A program made the position numbers and the translations under genes. This document shows, piece by piece, positions 35,774 through 50,145 of a stretch of 64,000 nucleotides of DNA (its first letter is position 1; every line of letters begins with the position of its first letter). The notes below the pieces were generated by a model that was not told the origin of the DNA, did no database searches, and saw only the letters and a program-made list of their open reading frames with translations. The DNA is from Siderastrea radians (lineage: Eukaryota > Cnidaria > Anthozoa > Scleractinia > Rhizangiidae): NCBI GenBank assembly GCA_964017195.1, contig OZ024887.1, positions 959,501-1,023,500 on the forward strand, written 5' to 3'.

Positions 35774-38429
35774 CTGTTTTGCAGATGTGGTTGCCGCTTC
35801 TATTGAACCAGTACCAGTCGAAATGTGGTTGCCATCCTCCGTTCTCAAGAACAATATCTACAATTGACAAAATATATTATATAATAAGCATTTAAGTAAT
35901 ATTTTACGCATTCGCCTCGGTTAACAAGGAATTCCACTGCGTAGTTATTACGACTGGTGAAAGTTATAATGACAACTTTAGAAACAAGGTGAGGACTGGG
36001 AACGATTTCATAAAAGTAAAAATTCAATGATAGGTTAAATTATAATCCTGCCAAGTTTGGACCTAATCGGTCAAATCGAAATTAAATACATGATTTGTAA
36101 ACATCACACTGTTTACAGAGTTTGTATAGTTACGGGGTACACATTTTTTAAAAAAGATCGGTTTACATGGGGTATTCTTGATTTTTGAAATCTTGCTCCT
36201 TGGCGACCTGTTATCGAAACTTTCTCAGCTTACTAAGGATACGATGATTCTTCTTTTGCGATATGATATTTGTTGTGACAGAACCTTTTTGCAATTCGTT
36301 GATTTTCGCGATAACTTTTAAAGAAGCAAATTGCAAGTGTGGGCACTTTATTTCGTACTCACCTTCGGTACAAAAACGAAACACAGTGTAAATGTCGTGC
36401 AGAAGATCGTCAGAAATGACGTAAGACCAAACTGTGCCGTGGGTCGGTCGCGGACGAGTCCCAGAATAGGAATCACAAGTATGCATGGAATGATGACGTT
36501 GTACACAGATAAACCAATCATTTTGCTGTCGTTTAAGGCAGGAATGTGCACTTTACGGGTTTCCCATGCTAGGTATGCTCCGAATAACAGCAACATTCCT
36601 GTGCGGCAAACAGAAAACAGTATTTTCCGACGCTGGTATATACAGAGCGTTGTTTTAAAAGTAATTTACTCATCAGTAATAATGTTCAATATAAACGTCA
36701 CCATTACTCTGCAATAGGATCCTGAACTTTTGAGACCTACTGTAATGGTAACTGCTTTTATTGAAATTCAAATTTTGAACAGTATCATTTTAACGGAATG
36801 AAACGGATCAAAACTGGCATTAATAACAAACACAGAGATCGAGGACTGTTTTAACGCAGTTACTGCCAATATGTAATCAAAGACGTCACGACTTAATTGG
36901 CCAATCATATCATTTTTTAGAGACTTCAGATCATCAAATTTTCCAGATACACTTTTCTCGATAAATACAAAAATTGCAAAGCAACAGACGAAACCTGCCA
37001 AATATTTTATACCTTTATATCCATACATGCAGGCCTGCCATATCGTTATATTTTGGCTTGTGCACGTGGTGACATATGGTTGTATGGCAGTGTCATCTCC
37101 ACGCGATATCTAAAAAAACAGATGTAAACTCTGTCAGAAGCGATTCTTTCTGAATCTTACGGTCTGTGTCTTAGTGACGGAGTTGAGTCTTGCTAATTTT
37201 TCTCTTTTTTGGCTATTGCATTTTCCAACATAAGGCATCTTTCCATGGTAATGAATAACCCGAATAAAGAGGTCCATTTTAGAGGTAAATTGGCAAAGAG
37301 AGCCTTTTCGATAATCTCCCCCCGCCCCCTTCCACCACAAAAGAAAAGAACAATAAGAACAACAATGAAAGAACCGGTACACAGAAATAAAAAGAATGAT
37401 AAACTGTTACCTCCAGTGTTAAGTCAAGACGTTTACTTGTTAGTGGGTCGACAAGCTGCCACGTGAGAAGAATAATGAAGTCAACTAAGAGGAGTACAGC
37501 GACCATGCCAAACAACTGACGGTCCCGGATAATTACCTGTAAAATTATTGCTATGAAAAATCAGCGTGTTCCTCTTTCATTACCGAACACACAGCTTGTT
37601 TGTTTCACTATGATTGCCAGGGTATATAGCTTTCGCTGACAAAAAATAGAACCGTCAAAGCCATTATACATTTATTGATTTAAATAAAACCAGTCCTTCC
37701 AGATCTTCTGTAAAAGCCATTCAATTTCGCGTGCAACTAGTTCTTGTCCACAAGGCATGAATTTGACAGGGAAGCATTAGGGCTGACCACGGTTGCTTCA
37801 GAGCCTATTAGGTCAGGTCCAACGTAACAGATGACGCGTAGGATCAAACAAGACAGTAAAAGCTGCGAACTCAACATTAATTCCGTAGGGTTTCATCCAC
37901 AGACTCAGAATTTAGAATTGCTCAAATAAACAATTTAAAATCTGGGAAAATCAAATGTTGAAAACACGCTAAAAAGTATGTAAGTACTTTTATTACCCTT
38001 TTGGTATTGGTAGAATTGAGGAATATCACGTGCACTCGCCAGGTCTTACTAAACATTGCTCCGAATCCCAAACTGAATCCAATCACCACAATCCATAACT
38101 CCGCCTATAAAAAAACAGGTAAAAAAAAATTTTGCTACGATGTTAATGACCTATTCATACTATGAATTGTGCATTAAGCAGAAACGTATTCGTGTGGTTT
38201 CAGGGAATGAAATTCTCTTTTTTATGTTTATTTCTTGCAATTTCTGGACTTAAGTCCAGCTTTGGTAAAAAAATTTCCTTTCTTGGAAGACGAATTCTGC
38301 CTCCTTTACAGGGCAGTAGAGCAAAACCCTGCGCAAACTTTGATGTCTTTGTTTGCATTCGATGTCAATTGGGAGAAAGCGGCTTCTTGCACATGTCCAA
38401 AGACCATGGTTGCTCCGTATGTTATAATA

Positions 38430-38470
<41 letters not shown>

Positions 38471-41400
38471 TTTATAAACCTACTCAGCTAACTTAATTCG
38501 TATCTAGCCATATATAATGAAAAAAAGGACCGTTCTGGTATTTTTGCTTAGTTAATTTACATTTATTGGCATAGATACGTACCTGACAGCCGATGCTACT
38601 TCCTTCTTTGTCCAAACCCAACAACACGCCAGCGATGTAAACAAATATGCAACCGATTATGATAATGTTATTCAAGTTAGGGGAGGACATCTTGATGTAC
38701 CTGTGATCAAGAAAAATATATATTGGCTGTCTTTAAAGATTTTCCTGACATGAATTTTAATTTGGTATTTTTATCAGGTCACAAGAGAACAACTAAAGGA
38801 ATGATCATGTTACTGAAGTTTAATCTACTGATCGATGGAATCAGTGACCATATAGATATGATGCTCAATGGTGGGCGTTAAAATATTGCGGACCTCGCAT
38901 GCGAGGGTTAACAGAAGGGAAGGTCAGCTTCTTACTACCCGCTATGTGAGAGCCGCAGGCTCTGTTGCACGAGGTCAGTGACCATTGGTGGCCATGGTGC
39001 TCTGTGAAGGAATTTCTTGTTTCAACTTCAAAATCGTAGGCGTGAATGAGGTGCGCCAGGTCCGGGAAGGAGGCAATTTGTTGCTAAAACTGATATTTGA
39101 TTCCAGTCAATGAAAGCGGCCTCTAGATCTTCAGCTTGTCCTTGCAACGTTTCCTAAAAGGGCCATGATCTTGTTTGTCTGTACGAAGGTCTCTCATGCA
39201 GTAAAGAGCAAGAGCGTGTCTTCCATCCAGGCTGCATGGCCAGCAGCTAAATTTACGTAAAGCTAAGATGCCCTATATAACTCTCTCCGTGACTACCATA
39301 TAGCTGAAAAGGTAAAGACGCTAAGGACACCCTGTTGACCAAGTTTACCCTGTTTCCAACAACTCTTTCGATTTTGGCTCAATGTTTTACAGTAAGGACA
39401 ATTTGATGTAGAACATTGAACTTGTATCTCTCAACTATCGGTATGGAGATCTCTAACGAAACACTGAGCTTTTGGTACCTGATATTTTGATTATAAACAT
39501 TGAACACGAGAAAGCTGATCGCCATCAGAACACCAAGAGTTGAGACTGCGAAGACAAACCAAAACAACACCGGATGGACTCCTTCCAATTTTTCTTCAAT
39601 TGTGAGGCCATCCACAGGAACTTTTCCACCTTAAAAATAGAAAGAATACAACGTTAAAAGTGACTTTAAATGCAGTAACAGTCAGATCAAGTGGAAGCTC
39701 GTAAAATTTATTTTTAATGAAAAGTCATGTTTCCATGGCAATTATTTGACAGACACGTTCAAACAATAGTCACCGCTTACATAATTAAATTTAAATAATT
39801 CATTTTATTGTTTTGTTACTTTTAGGCAATTTAGGTGGTTTTCTTCCACCAAGAAAGCATCAAGAATTCCAAGATTGGGCATTCTTATTACGGAATTTCA
39901 GGCCACAATTGGTGAATTATATACAGCTAAAATATTGCTGCTTTTCTCACTCCCAGGGGAATAAAATCCTGGAATCAATAAAGTAGACATTTGGACTGGG
40001 TACCGTTTTAGGATTCCTGCAAATTACTTTCACTCTGGAATTGACTTTGGCTGTCTTCAAATTGTCACTAATATTTGTAGTGGTAACGATTTGAAACAAG
40101 CGAAAACGAAACCTTGATCAACTTCAAACCCCAGGCTAGCATTTATGAATTCTGAAAGGCTTTCTACCTTCCCAAACGTAATCACTGTAACTGTCCTCTT
40201 CATAAGTGTCAGTTTCCATGTCGTAGAATGCCACTCTCCTTTCAGTGTCCCCTGAAAGAAGAAGTGCAAAGGTGACTAAATATTCATGTTAGTACAAACA
40301 CCTTATTCTGAGTTTTGGTAGGTAATACGCACAGATATGTTACAAGTTGCGTAGAAGGTTTATTATTCCACTGGTTTTTGTTTTTGATTTGTCCTCCTTC
40401 AACAAAAACCGATCAAACCGGGATTGTATAGTGTAATACGCTGGCATATTTTGCGCGTTCTCTTGCCACGGTAAAATGACATAACAGTGGAATAATAATC
40501 TTCGTTATAACAACAAAGACGTACAGTGATGCAACACCGTTTTCAACAGACTCGCCTTGTATCTGCCGGACCTCCAGCTTTGAAATGCGGTCATTGTTGC
40601 TGTCAAATTTCACCTCCCCCTGAAAAAGAAAAAGAGTGAGATTCTTCCACCGGCTTCAAACTTAACCGATTTTTTTCTTCAACTTATTTTATCACATTTA
40701 TGACACCTTTATACCAATTAATAGAGAAGACAAATTTATCGTATAATCACAAAATGTCTGTGTATGTCGGTGTTCCTGTATCTGAGCATGTAAGTTGTTC
40801 CAAATGACCGGAACAATAGGCAAAACAAAGCATACCTTTAGCCGTAACACCCAGTATTGGCGAATTGTTCTTTTTTCTTTTTACCGTTCTACAGTTGTTC
40901 AACTCTCGAATACAAAGTCAAAAAATCATGAGCTATTTTTTCTCGATTATGTCTTGTTCCAGTACTTTTTCCTTGTGCGCTATGTTTCCATCGAGCGTCA
41001 TCTTTCTTTCACTCCGTACTACCTGAAAGCTTCTTAGTAAGGCAATCGCCTTTACGGGTCTTTTCTTTACTTACCGTCATTCCTCGAAACGAAATTCGCT
41101 TCATAATATCGACAAAGATTTTGCTGACGTTAGCTTGACTGTAATTGAATTCAGTCAGTGATAAGTTTTGCTGCCGTAACACTTCGATAGATGCATTAAG
41201 TGTTAATGCGCATGCCCAGGCGGCGTCGTATCCAAAAGAAGCGAAGGTGTTTTCTGGATATCCTGACTTGTTTAAACGCACTTGGTAATTATCGTATAGC
41301 TCTTGAGGTGTCTAAGAAAAAAAAAAAGAAAGACAATTATTCCGTGGTAAATATCCTAGCAATTCTTTCTTGTTTTTCTCAGTTGAGCTTTAAACCTAGG

Positions 41401-44400
41401 CAACATTTTTGTAATTGAATAAGGTAGTAATGAGAAAGAAAATAGATCTTGTTCTCTAATCACTCTGCAGTGAAACGAGAACAAATCATTTTCACACTAT
41501 ATTCCATCAAAGGCAGACAAGAATCAGGAATGGACATCTCGTTTATTTATAACTACTGATCACTGACACGGGCTACAGAAACTAGTAGTCGTCCTAAATA
41601 CTAAGAACCATTACAAAATATTAAATAAATTAAATAAGGGCAATTTTGACCACGGTCTACAGAAGAAAAGTATTCATAATAAGTACTAAGGACCATAACA
41701 AAATACTCATTAACTAAATACATTCATTTAACCTTGCATAATTATCCAAAATTTGCAGCACTCGCTAATGCTACATTAATGTGTTTTCCTACAGCCTAAA
41801 TAAAAGAAAATTTACGTAAAGGTAAACGAGTTATGCCGTCGAGTGACCTTGAACTGCAAAAATCACCTATATATACCTGACTGACGAATAGTCATGCGTG
41901 CTTCCAAGCGGCTATGAACTAAATGTGACAACACCCGCTAATATCCCGACACGTCCGAATTATCACACAGAACGAACATTCCGTAACATGAGAAAATTCA
42001 TATGGTTCTGCTCATGAGAATTTTTATACATTTTTGAAGATATACGTTGGGCAAAAACCCTCGCTCGGTTTACTCAACTTTATTTGATACACAACTGCAA
42101 ACATCAAGTGCATCGAGGCGGATGGAAATACTGGGGACATGTCTATCACACACACTAGGGGCTTCATTTTTAAATGAAGTTAATGATGGACAAAGTTTCA
42201 TTCGAAATATGTCTTGGAAGCTATAAATGTGTTTATAATAATAATATTTATCCAGGGTGCCCACATCACCAAGGTATTTTTCAGTGGGGCCCTGCAAATT
42301 AAATTTTCCTTCCATTTTTCTTTGTTAATTACCGCTGGAACAAGCTCCAAGATAGATAGCTAGATAGATAGATAGCTTTATTAAGAAGTAAAATCATTGC
42401 ACCCCCCGGGCCGGCTGAAATGCGACCTACTTTACAATGTAAATATTAAAAATATATATGAATTTATGATAACTACTATAAAAAAGGTAAAATATAACCT
42501 ATAATATAATACAAAAGGGGAAACATCAATACTGATAATACTAATAATTAAAAATTACTACTAATAATTAAAACTGTTTTCTATAATAAAAGAGAGGATG
42601 AAGAGAGGATGAAGGTGGAGAGAGCGAATCTCCCATACATGGGCCTCTTCCGATGAAAATTATTTGAAATTTATATTTGGTTCTGTGTCATACTGCGTAG
42701 TTATTTTAAGGACAACATCTCATTGGTCAATAAGAATGACGTCATGTAATTTAAGATTATTGACAAGGCAACAACAGAGAGTGGGTGCAAACTAATAACA
42801 AATTTCAAATAATTATCATGGGGCACGGGGATTCACTCTCCTACTTCATCCTCTCTTGCTATCTCAGTCTGATTCGCTCTGAAGAAGGCCTAACGCTCGA
42901 TACGCCACCTTTTGAATTTCTTTACAATTTACGTCTTCAACTCAGTTGATAAATACAAACTTTTGTGTATCACTTCCCCACTGACACAGCACCACAGTTT
43001 CTCAAGAGACTACCCTCTATTAACTCACTGCAACCTACATTGTTTTGTGTGTAATGACATATAATAACGGAATCTTTCTTCCGCTGCTTGATGATAACAA
43101 AAATCCTGATTGCCAGTCAGTCACCAACGGAGATATGCAGTTATCAACTTGCAGTTAATCTAACTTTACCTTGCTGCAGGTTGTTGGTCCCGGGAGTGGA
43201 CTTAGTTTCAATTCTCCAGTTCCAATGTTGTTGCTTAGACCTTTCCGTACTTGCTCCGGTGTGCAGTCGACAAGAGGGCTTTGCTTTTTCCACCAGTTGG
43301 CTTGATTCCGACCCGATATTAGAATCCACACATATTTAGGCCCGTACATACCCTGCTTGAACGCCTGCAACATATAACAGAATATTGTGGGGGGGGGGGG
43401 GGCAGTAACATAGTTGCATTCAATTAAGCCATGTAATCCAACAATGATCGGTAAAAGAAACAAGTTTACCCGTTTTAGAAAGTTAGCACGCAGTGTTACA
43501 AATGCTACACTTTCTTAAGTTGACTTTGAAAAGATAATTGGAGAGTAATTTTGAACAGTATGACGTCTAGTAGAGAAGGGGCGGGTCTTGGTAAAGAAAA
43601 GAAATTACCTCACAAAAGGTGACATAATGTTGATCTGGGTAGAAGAACGCAAATATTATACGAGCATCCTTTTTCTGAAACAGAAAATGATATTAGAGAT
43701 ATTAAACCGTGTACAAAAGGACCAAAGATGGTTGTATAGTGCGCGGATACGGTCGGATGACAAAGCGTTCTGCATTTCTCATGATCTTTAATTAAAAAAA
43801 AAAGTTGAAACGAATAATTGTTTTGTGAGCTTCTCCAAAGGAACTTAAGAAAGCGATTTAATACCCAGAGTCAAACCTTGAATACGTAGTTCCATCTTTT
43901 GAGACTTTCTTATAAGAGCCTCTCGTGAATCATTCAAATAAAAACTATTAGAAAATTCTTCCCTGCGGTGTTGTTCGTTCATCAATGTTTAGCAAAATGA
44001 AAATCAGGCGATGATATTGGAGGAGATTAACAAAAAGGTTCAAAAGACATGTTCCACTCAATTTTTCATTAGGCAATGAAAACTCGCAGCCAAGTTTGTT
44101 TTAAGCTGATCATTATACCTTTAGGTTTTCGATGGCAAATCTTGGATGATCCTTGTAACTTTCGTAAGCGAGGACAGAAAAGTTAGCAGCCTCTAGAAGG
44201 TCAACCAAAGAATTACTTATCCCTGTAAAGACATCGTTGTTTTGTTGTAAGATGGCAACTCTGTTCCACTTAAACCGTCGCAAAATTGCGATCCGTCCGA
44301 GGTTGGAGAACTTCTCTGAGGGGTTTGTTCGGAAGTAGAGCGGGTAGAGTGATTTCGAGGAAAGCAAAGGCGAGGAGTTTGAAAATCCAATCTAAAATTT

Positions 44401-44418
44401 AAAAAAAAGGAGGACTTA

Positions 44419-44478
<60 letters not shown>

Positions 44479-46907
44479 GTAAAGAGGATCCTCGCAGTTA
44501 TTAACGCAACTTATGCAGTTGCGAAAAGAAAGCCTGAAAAAATCAGGCTGATTTTTTCAGGCTTTCTTTTCGCAACTGCATAAGTTGCGTTAATAACCGC
44601 GAGGATCCTCTTTACATTTATTTCTTCATTCCGCAGTTCAAATATATGAATTTCATATATTCATAATTTCATATTATTATTATTATTATTAGTGTGCCTA
44701 TTTTTGGGCAACTATTTTAAAACATATTTCTAAATTCGAGTAGCTTGCAAGATGAGAATTTATATGAATTAACTTTATACCTTCTAGTTGTTATTAAACA
44801 TGTTTTCAGCTTGTGATTGGTTCCTAGTATCCAAGACATGGGACGAAATACGGACACTACCTCATTTGTAAAGTGGGCGTATTTGAAAACAATGACAATG
44901 TGTAATTTTCTTTTCTTGTTTTTCTTTATTATTTTTCCTGATTGTTGACATTTTTCTGTGGTTGAGCCATTTTAAGACCCTGAGTCTGTTAAAATGGACA
45001 GACCTTAAGGTGATAAGCAATTAGGCGCTCTCATTGCTTTACAACTATTTGTAATCAACTCATAACCTTCTGGTAGAAACCTCGCCTAAGAAGATTGTGG
45101 AACTAAATATTTTTTTATTGATAAAAATGTTTTAGTATTAGTTTCTTTGTCAGTAAACGAACTTTGTCATATTCTAGGGGATGTCTATACATTACAACTA
45201 CTATATCTACACGGGCTAATTTCTTTTATACCCACACTTCAAGATGGCGGACATTTGCGTTTTTCATTATCTTAAACAATCTATTACGTTTCAGATTCAT
45301 TAAGCGTCAAACATTTAAAAATGAGCACTGTTTTACTGTTTTGCTTCAGCAATAGGACGCAATTTATGTTTAGACAAACATTTGGTTGATTATTTTTAGA
45401 CAAAAACCAGTGTCCGCATGATGCAAAGTATTACGATATACACGCTAGTTCGAGAAACTGATATTTTGGCAGCAAAAATTTAGAGAAGCAGCAGAGATTT
45501 GGTTTGATAACCATTGTTGAATTACGTAAACAGTTCTTTTCTTTTTTCTGCTAAAAACGTTACTCGGCCGCCATCTTGAAGTGAGCCGCGTAAAAAGAAA
45601 TTTCGCCTTACACGGAACACATGTGTGAATCACGTGTGATTTACTTGTAGGATCACATCACGTGCACACTGACATCCATAGCATACATGTATATTTGAGC
45701 TTTTATCGCCCAGTATCTACTGGTAGTGCTGTTAGACTTACTTGCACTATATTCCAGTAATGAATAGCCTCCGCTACCGGTATTGCTGCTTTGGAGCATC
45801 CAGGGCCAAGAAACATGACCTTAGGTTTGCCCGTGGATATATACTCCAATGACCTGCGAACAGCTTCCCCGACACTGCACTACATTAATAAGAAAGAAAT
45901 TTGTATTAAAATGATGCAATGGTGATTTTCACAGGTTTTGGTAAACAAATCCTAAGTAATGCAATTCCGCTCATTAATTTTAATGTACATATTCCGTGAC
46001 TGCAATGGTTAAGAGAGATTTGGAGTTAGAGAGCCCTATTCATCGTTCTTTTCAATTCGTCAAAATAGTTTTTTAATTATCGAAAACGAATATAAGTTCT
46101 GAATCTAATGAAGCTGACAGTGTTTTTGAAAGTAAATTCGGTAGAAGCATTTAATTTTCTATAAAAGTGTGATGTTACTCGGGTACGGGATCGTAAATGG
46201 TTCATTTTATATGTCATGAGGGAATATGAAAATAAACGGAATTAAAGGTCACCAAAGAATCGTGGGTTATGCGTTTTTCACACAAAGCTGGGCTAACAAC
46301 GAAACAGGAAGTGTCACAGAATCGCCAAAACCACCTGCTGTCTTCCCAGGTTTTGCTTTTCTTCCTGTATCTTAGTTTTGGCTGAACTTTCTTTTTCAAC
46401 TTTAAATGTAGTACTCAAGCTTAATTAAACTTTATCGAATTCATTAGCTAAAAAAGCGAAAAGGTTTCCTGGGTTTAAAATAATAATTATTATAGTTTTT
46501 TAAGGAAATTTCGATACGCTTGTAGCGGTGGTCTAAAATATACTACACCTAAGTTGAAAGAAACTAAAAAAAATCATTCTTAACAAAGCATCAAAGTGAA
46601 TTTTGCCATGACTTGTATTGTTAAAAATTGTATTAAAAATGTAAAATCCAGAAATTTAAGCAAGAGATTTTTTTCATACCTGAGAGTCCTTTATTAGGAG
46701 TTCTATATGGTAATCCTTGAGATACTCTGAACTGTTGTTTATGTCATCAATGGCCATTTGAACTGCTGGAATAATGCCAGCCGAATTCCATCCACCGCGA
46801 CTCGTGTCCAGACCAAACAGCCCCCCAATGTAGAGTGTCTCTTTTGCTTGGCAACAGCGAAAAAGTATAAGAAGAAGCGGAAACACGATGAAGCTCTTGT
46901 TTTTCAT
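35774..46907 (-). CDS. GABA-B-type metabotropic receptor, 15 exons, 3' end not resolved
   Basis: Class C GPCR. Exons: 46907-46680 (signal peptide, then LYIGGLFGLD), 45879-45742, 44391-44119, 43674-43609, 43364-43170, 41311-41075, 40619-40538, 40251-40168, 39629-39479 (TM1), 38700-38583 (TM2; SSPNLNNIIIIGC), 38104-37997 (TM3; GFSLGFGAMFSKTWRVH), 37536-37411 (TM4; WQLVDPL), 37109-37013, 36598-36363 (TM5-7; GAYLAWETRKV to FVFVPK), 35857-35774. They sum to 2223 bases (741 codons) in one frame with GT-AG junctions. Motifs GPGCSKAAIPVAEAIHYWN, KKDARIIFAFFYPDQHYVTF and GPKYVWILI match the Venus-flytrap ligand domain of GABA-B receptors; no sushi domains are present. The last visible exon ends SAKQ before GTAAGC; unspliced, it would run on to a stop near 35645. 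Confidence 0.92.
38420..38470. repeat. (AAT)n microsatellite
   Basis: About 15 AAT units with one interruption, in a receptor intron. Confidence 0.95.
42354..42580 (-). mobile_element. LINE 3' end with (GATA)n tail
   Basis: On the minus strand AATAAAG is followed by CTATCTATCTATCTAGC. This is the microsatellite tail of a LINE 3' UTR without coding sequence. In the receptor intron between exons 5 and 6. Confidence 0.5.
42590..42858. mobile_element. ~270-bp MITE in a receptor intron
   Basis: Ends GAGAGGATGAAG..GGAGAG..CGAATCTCCC and, reversed, GAGAGGATGAAG..GGAGAGTGAATCCCC. AATTATTTGAAATTT is also inverted inside both arms. Confidence 0.75.
42872..42920 (+). repeat. Penelope-like LTR/hammerhead-like motif
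   Basis: CTCTGAAGAAGGCCTAACGC followed by TCGATACG has the CTGANGA, hairpin, GAxA layout seen in Penelope-like LTRs, with the GAAA core changed to GATA. Confidence 0.4.
44418..44477. repeat. (ATT)n microsatellite
   Basis: About 20 ATT units; a shorter ATT run reappears at 44674-44690 beyond the palindrome. Confidence 0.95.
44479..44615. mobile_element. 137-bp near-perfect palindromic MITE
   Basis: GTAAAGAGGATCCTCGC..GTTATTAACGCAACTTATGC and on through GAAAGCCTGA is repeated reversed at the right. The arms are ~67 bases with only one or two differences and almost no loop. It lies in a receptor intron beside the ATT microsatellite. Confidence 0.9.
45233..45597 (-). mobile_element. ~365-bp MITE, copy 2 (reversed)
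   Basis: Reversed relative of 15093-15463, with the same termini (CTTTTTACGCGGCTCACTTC, then AAGATGGCGG) and nearly the same length. It lies in the receptor intron between exons 2 and 3. Confidence 0.75.
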
Positions 46908-49900
46908 CGCTGCGGTGGTTTTAAACTTTGTCTAGTCTCTTGTAATCTAAATGGGGAAATGACCACAAAGTTGTTTAGTTGACATTTAAGACTGCCCAAA
47001 TACTCTTGTCCAATTAAAATGTAAATGAACTTAATAAAGGTGCTTAACACCCGTAATTTATAGGGTGTTGATTTCAGTAGAGAGTTTGCAAATCGTATGC
47101 ACGAGCCAAAGCTTTATTTATCAGCACTTTTGGCGTAAAGCACATTTCAACAGACTATTTTCCCGCAATATTTAACCTTTCTTTCTACCTTGGAAGTGCC
47201 AGTGTAATGTTTTTCAACGCGGGCTTTGCTAGCTTGTATGCTTAGATCATGAAATGAAGGATTTAACGATATCGATGGGTCTTACTTGTTCCAAACTTAC
47301 ATAGAGGACGACTTCTTAGAGAGTGTGTTTTTGTCATTTTCCTTATTGTTTTTCGGATTAAAGGATTTACCGTTTCAAAGACCCACACAACAAAAACATA
47401 CTATTATAGCGAATAAAATGGCAATGAAAAGAAAAAATGCCGATAATTCATACAAATTATCCACCGAAAGTCATTTAGTACTGATGATTAAAAAAAAAAA
47501 CTTGTGAGAAAATTCAATCGCATTTCGCTTCTTTGACTAGTCTCTTCGCTTCGTTAGTAGACATTAATATTTAACTTTTTAACGTGGAGCCTTAACATGC
47601 TGCTGTATCGCGTATTGTATTCTAAATGAAAATAAAAACTTGTAATTTGAGAATAAATTATGGGATGGAAGTGTTAATTTAAAAAAAACTAACTCGAAAA
47701 GTAAACCGCAATGGTTGGACAATCTATTAAGTGACAAATTTGGGCTTCATGTGCTTGAGTTAGGTGGGATGCAAGCAAAATGCGTTTGAAATCATTTTAA
47801 AATATACAGCTTGTTATCTGAGTGGTCTCTGAACTTCCTAAAAAAACGAAGGGTCAATTTAATTTAAAATTTAACTGTATCTAACCGGCAGCTACAAAAA
47901 TGCAAGTTAACTGCAGGCATAATTTATTGCATAGTACGGGAAACATGTTATCGTCAACTGTACTTGTCAGGAAGTGATGAAAATGAAGTAGTAAATTATT
48001 TGTGTGATGATTGTTAATGCGACAAATTATGAATCTCCTTAAGAGCTGCCATTTCAGAAAGCTTCTTGTTTCTCATACACTTTGCAATAACATTTCCTCC
48101 GTCACGTCCACGGTCGCTGAAGCAAACCCCTTCCTACGTTTGTTTACATCACGTAGGCCGGTTTCATTTATTAGTTTTCTTTTTAAAGCCATAACATTCT
48201 ACTCGTACGGTTTTTTCCAAGGCTTTTAACTCAAGGAGGTAGATAAATGTATGAAACCGTATTATTAAACCCATTGAAAATCAAATATGGCATATACCTT
48301 ATTTTCGTTAAAAGTCTAAGTACACTGTAAATATGTCACAATTCTTTCCGATGATGAGTTGACTTTGTTGGCGGCAATGCCACATCTCATATGACACGTG
48401 ATCACCTCTAGCACGCGATAACAACTTCCAAGCAACTTCGGATCGCTTTATTTTTGTTCATTTTCAGCTTACTTATGAACCATGTATTTCCTTTTTATTG
48501 CTTCTGTTATTATTCTTTCTTTTTTCACTGGAAGGAAGAAGTTGCGTTTTGAAGTATGGCATAATTACAGAAACTGGGCATTCTTACATGCAAAGAGAAT
48601 GAAATTCTCAACAATACCCCACTGGCAGATCTAGATTCATAATAGATATAGCATACATTTGAAATTGATGAGCAACAAAACGGTCTTCCATGTAGTTTTT
48701 ATAATTATTTGATTTTATGCCCGAAAGTGACGCCATGCAGTCACATGTTCAAAGTTCCTGTTTTTCATTTTCACCACATTCTGAGTAAGCTGACCAAGCA
48801 TTTGCGTTTAGCAAAAAAAAATACAACTCTCCTGAGGGAATTCCTACATTTTCTTCGTTACATTTTGGAGGAAACTAAACATTTCGCTGAGTCATATCAA
48901 ATGCTCAGTTTTTAATGAACTGATTAATTTCGAGTTTATATTTTCGTGCATTTAGTTGACTCTTAGACTGAATTTCCTCCCCAGAATTAGTTTCTATCAC
49001 ACAAGCCAAAGCGTCCTCAATAACAACTTAACGAGAAGACATCGATGTGAAAAATTGGCATCTCCTGGTTGGATAGCTTTTGTTCTGCTGGCAACCTTAA
49101 CTTAAATAAAACCTATAATAGTACCTTAAATCAAGTCCTTTAACTTCGTGTTCACTGCTAATTCATTTGAACTGTTCCACTGCTGAAAAGACTAAACAAG
49201 AGCACTTTATTTTGTTTTTACCGTTTTATGTGTTTGTGTGCTTTTCTTATTGGACAGAATAATATTAACCAATGAATAATTGAGAGCAATTGCATGACAC
49301 AGCACCTGTACGTCATGGTGACAGATTCCTCAATGCCGACATTTTAATATTTCGTATTCATTTACAGTAAATTTCTATTTTTATCATTTTTTGGGTCAAA
49401 GTTTATTTTTACATAACCAACATTTTGCTTTCGACACACATTATAGCAGTCAGATTTTATGCTTTTGGCAAAAGAGCTTGACCAAGAGATCTCGTGTTTC
49501 TGGTTATAAAACAAAATACATAGTACCTTCCTAAATTTCTGTTCACGCCTCATTTATTTTCACTGACCACGCTTCCTTTCTGTATAATTTGTTCAGTTAA
49601 AGCTAACCAAACCATTAAAAATTAATTCTAGTTTGTTTTCTATTTCATGATATCAACTGTTTGGATTCGGCCGTTGTAAAAATAGAAAAACAGAACCTGT
49701 TTGTCGAAATGGAACAAAATGGCGCCGTTGGTCCAACCAAAAACAAAGGTCCACGCAAGAAGGTAGGCATCTTCCGCCGCACTTTTTATATTGGTCCTGG
49801 CTGTCTAATTTGTTTTCCAGTCGATATTTCGAGAAGTCTTTGATGAATGGAAAGCAATTCCAGTTTCATATGTTAAAAAGAACTATTAAAGGCAAAACCA

Positions 49901-50019
49901 CAGCGACAAACTTATTTTAGCCCATACATTTTCTTAAATTTGGGGCCAAATCTCAGCCTCAACATTCTTATAAAAATGGCTCTTATAAAGAAAAAAGAGT
50001 GTGGTTGTATTCACTTTTC
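46908..50019. other. Upstream of the GABA-B-type receptor; no gene seen
   Basis: Should include the receptor promoter and any 5' untranslated exon, but no element can be called. Short open frames on both strands have no domain. Confidence 0.4.
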
Positions 50020-50145
50020 TTTTTTAGCCCCCGAAAAAGGTTTGTTTTGCAAACCGAAATATCGGGCAAATATATCACCTTATTTCATTTCTGTCTCAAT
50101 TTTAATTTCTCAATCTTTTCGCCGTAAGGATCGGTTTGTTAATAA
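50020..50145 (+). repeat. Dispersed repeat with hammerhead-like core, copy 2
   Basis: Matches 7838-7975: GGTTTGTTTTGCAAACCGAA, then A.TCGGGCAA and, ~80 bases on, GCCGTAAGGATCGGT. The CTGAAGA core of copy 1 reads CCGAAAA here, so this copy has probably lost ribozyme potential. Confidence 0.55.

Noticed and set aside
36331..36717. 128-codon plus-strand frame
   Set aside because: It is antisense to the TM5-7 exon of the GABA-B-like receptor, which has homology and splice sites.
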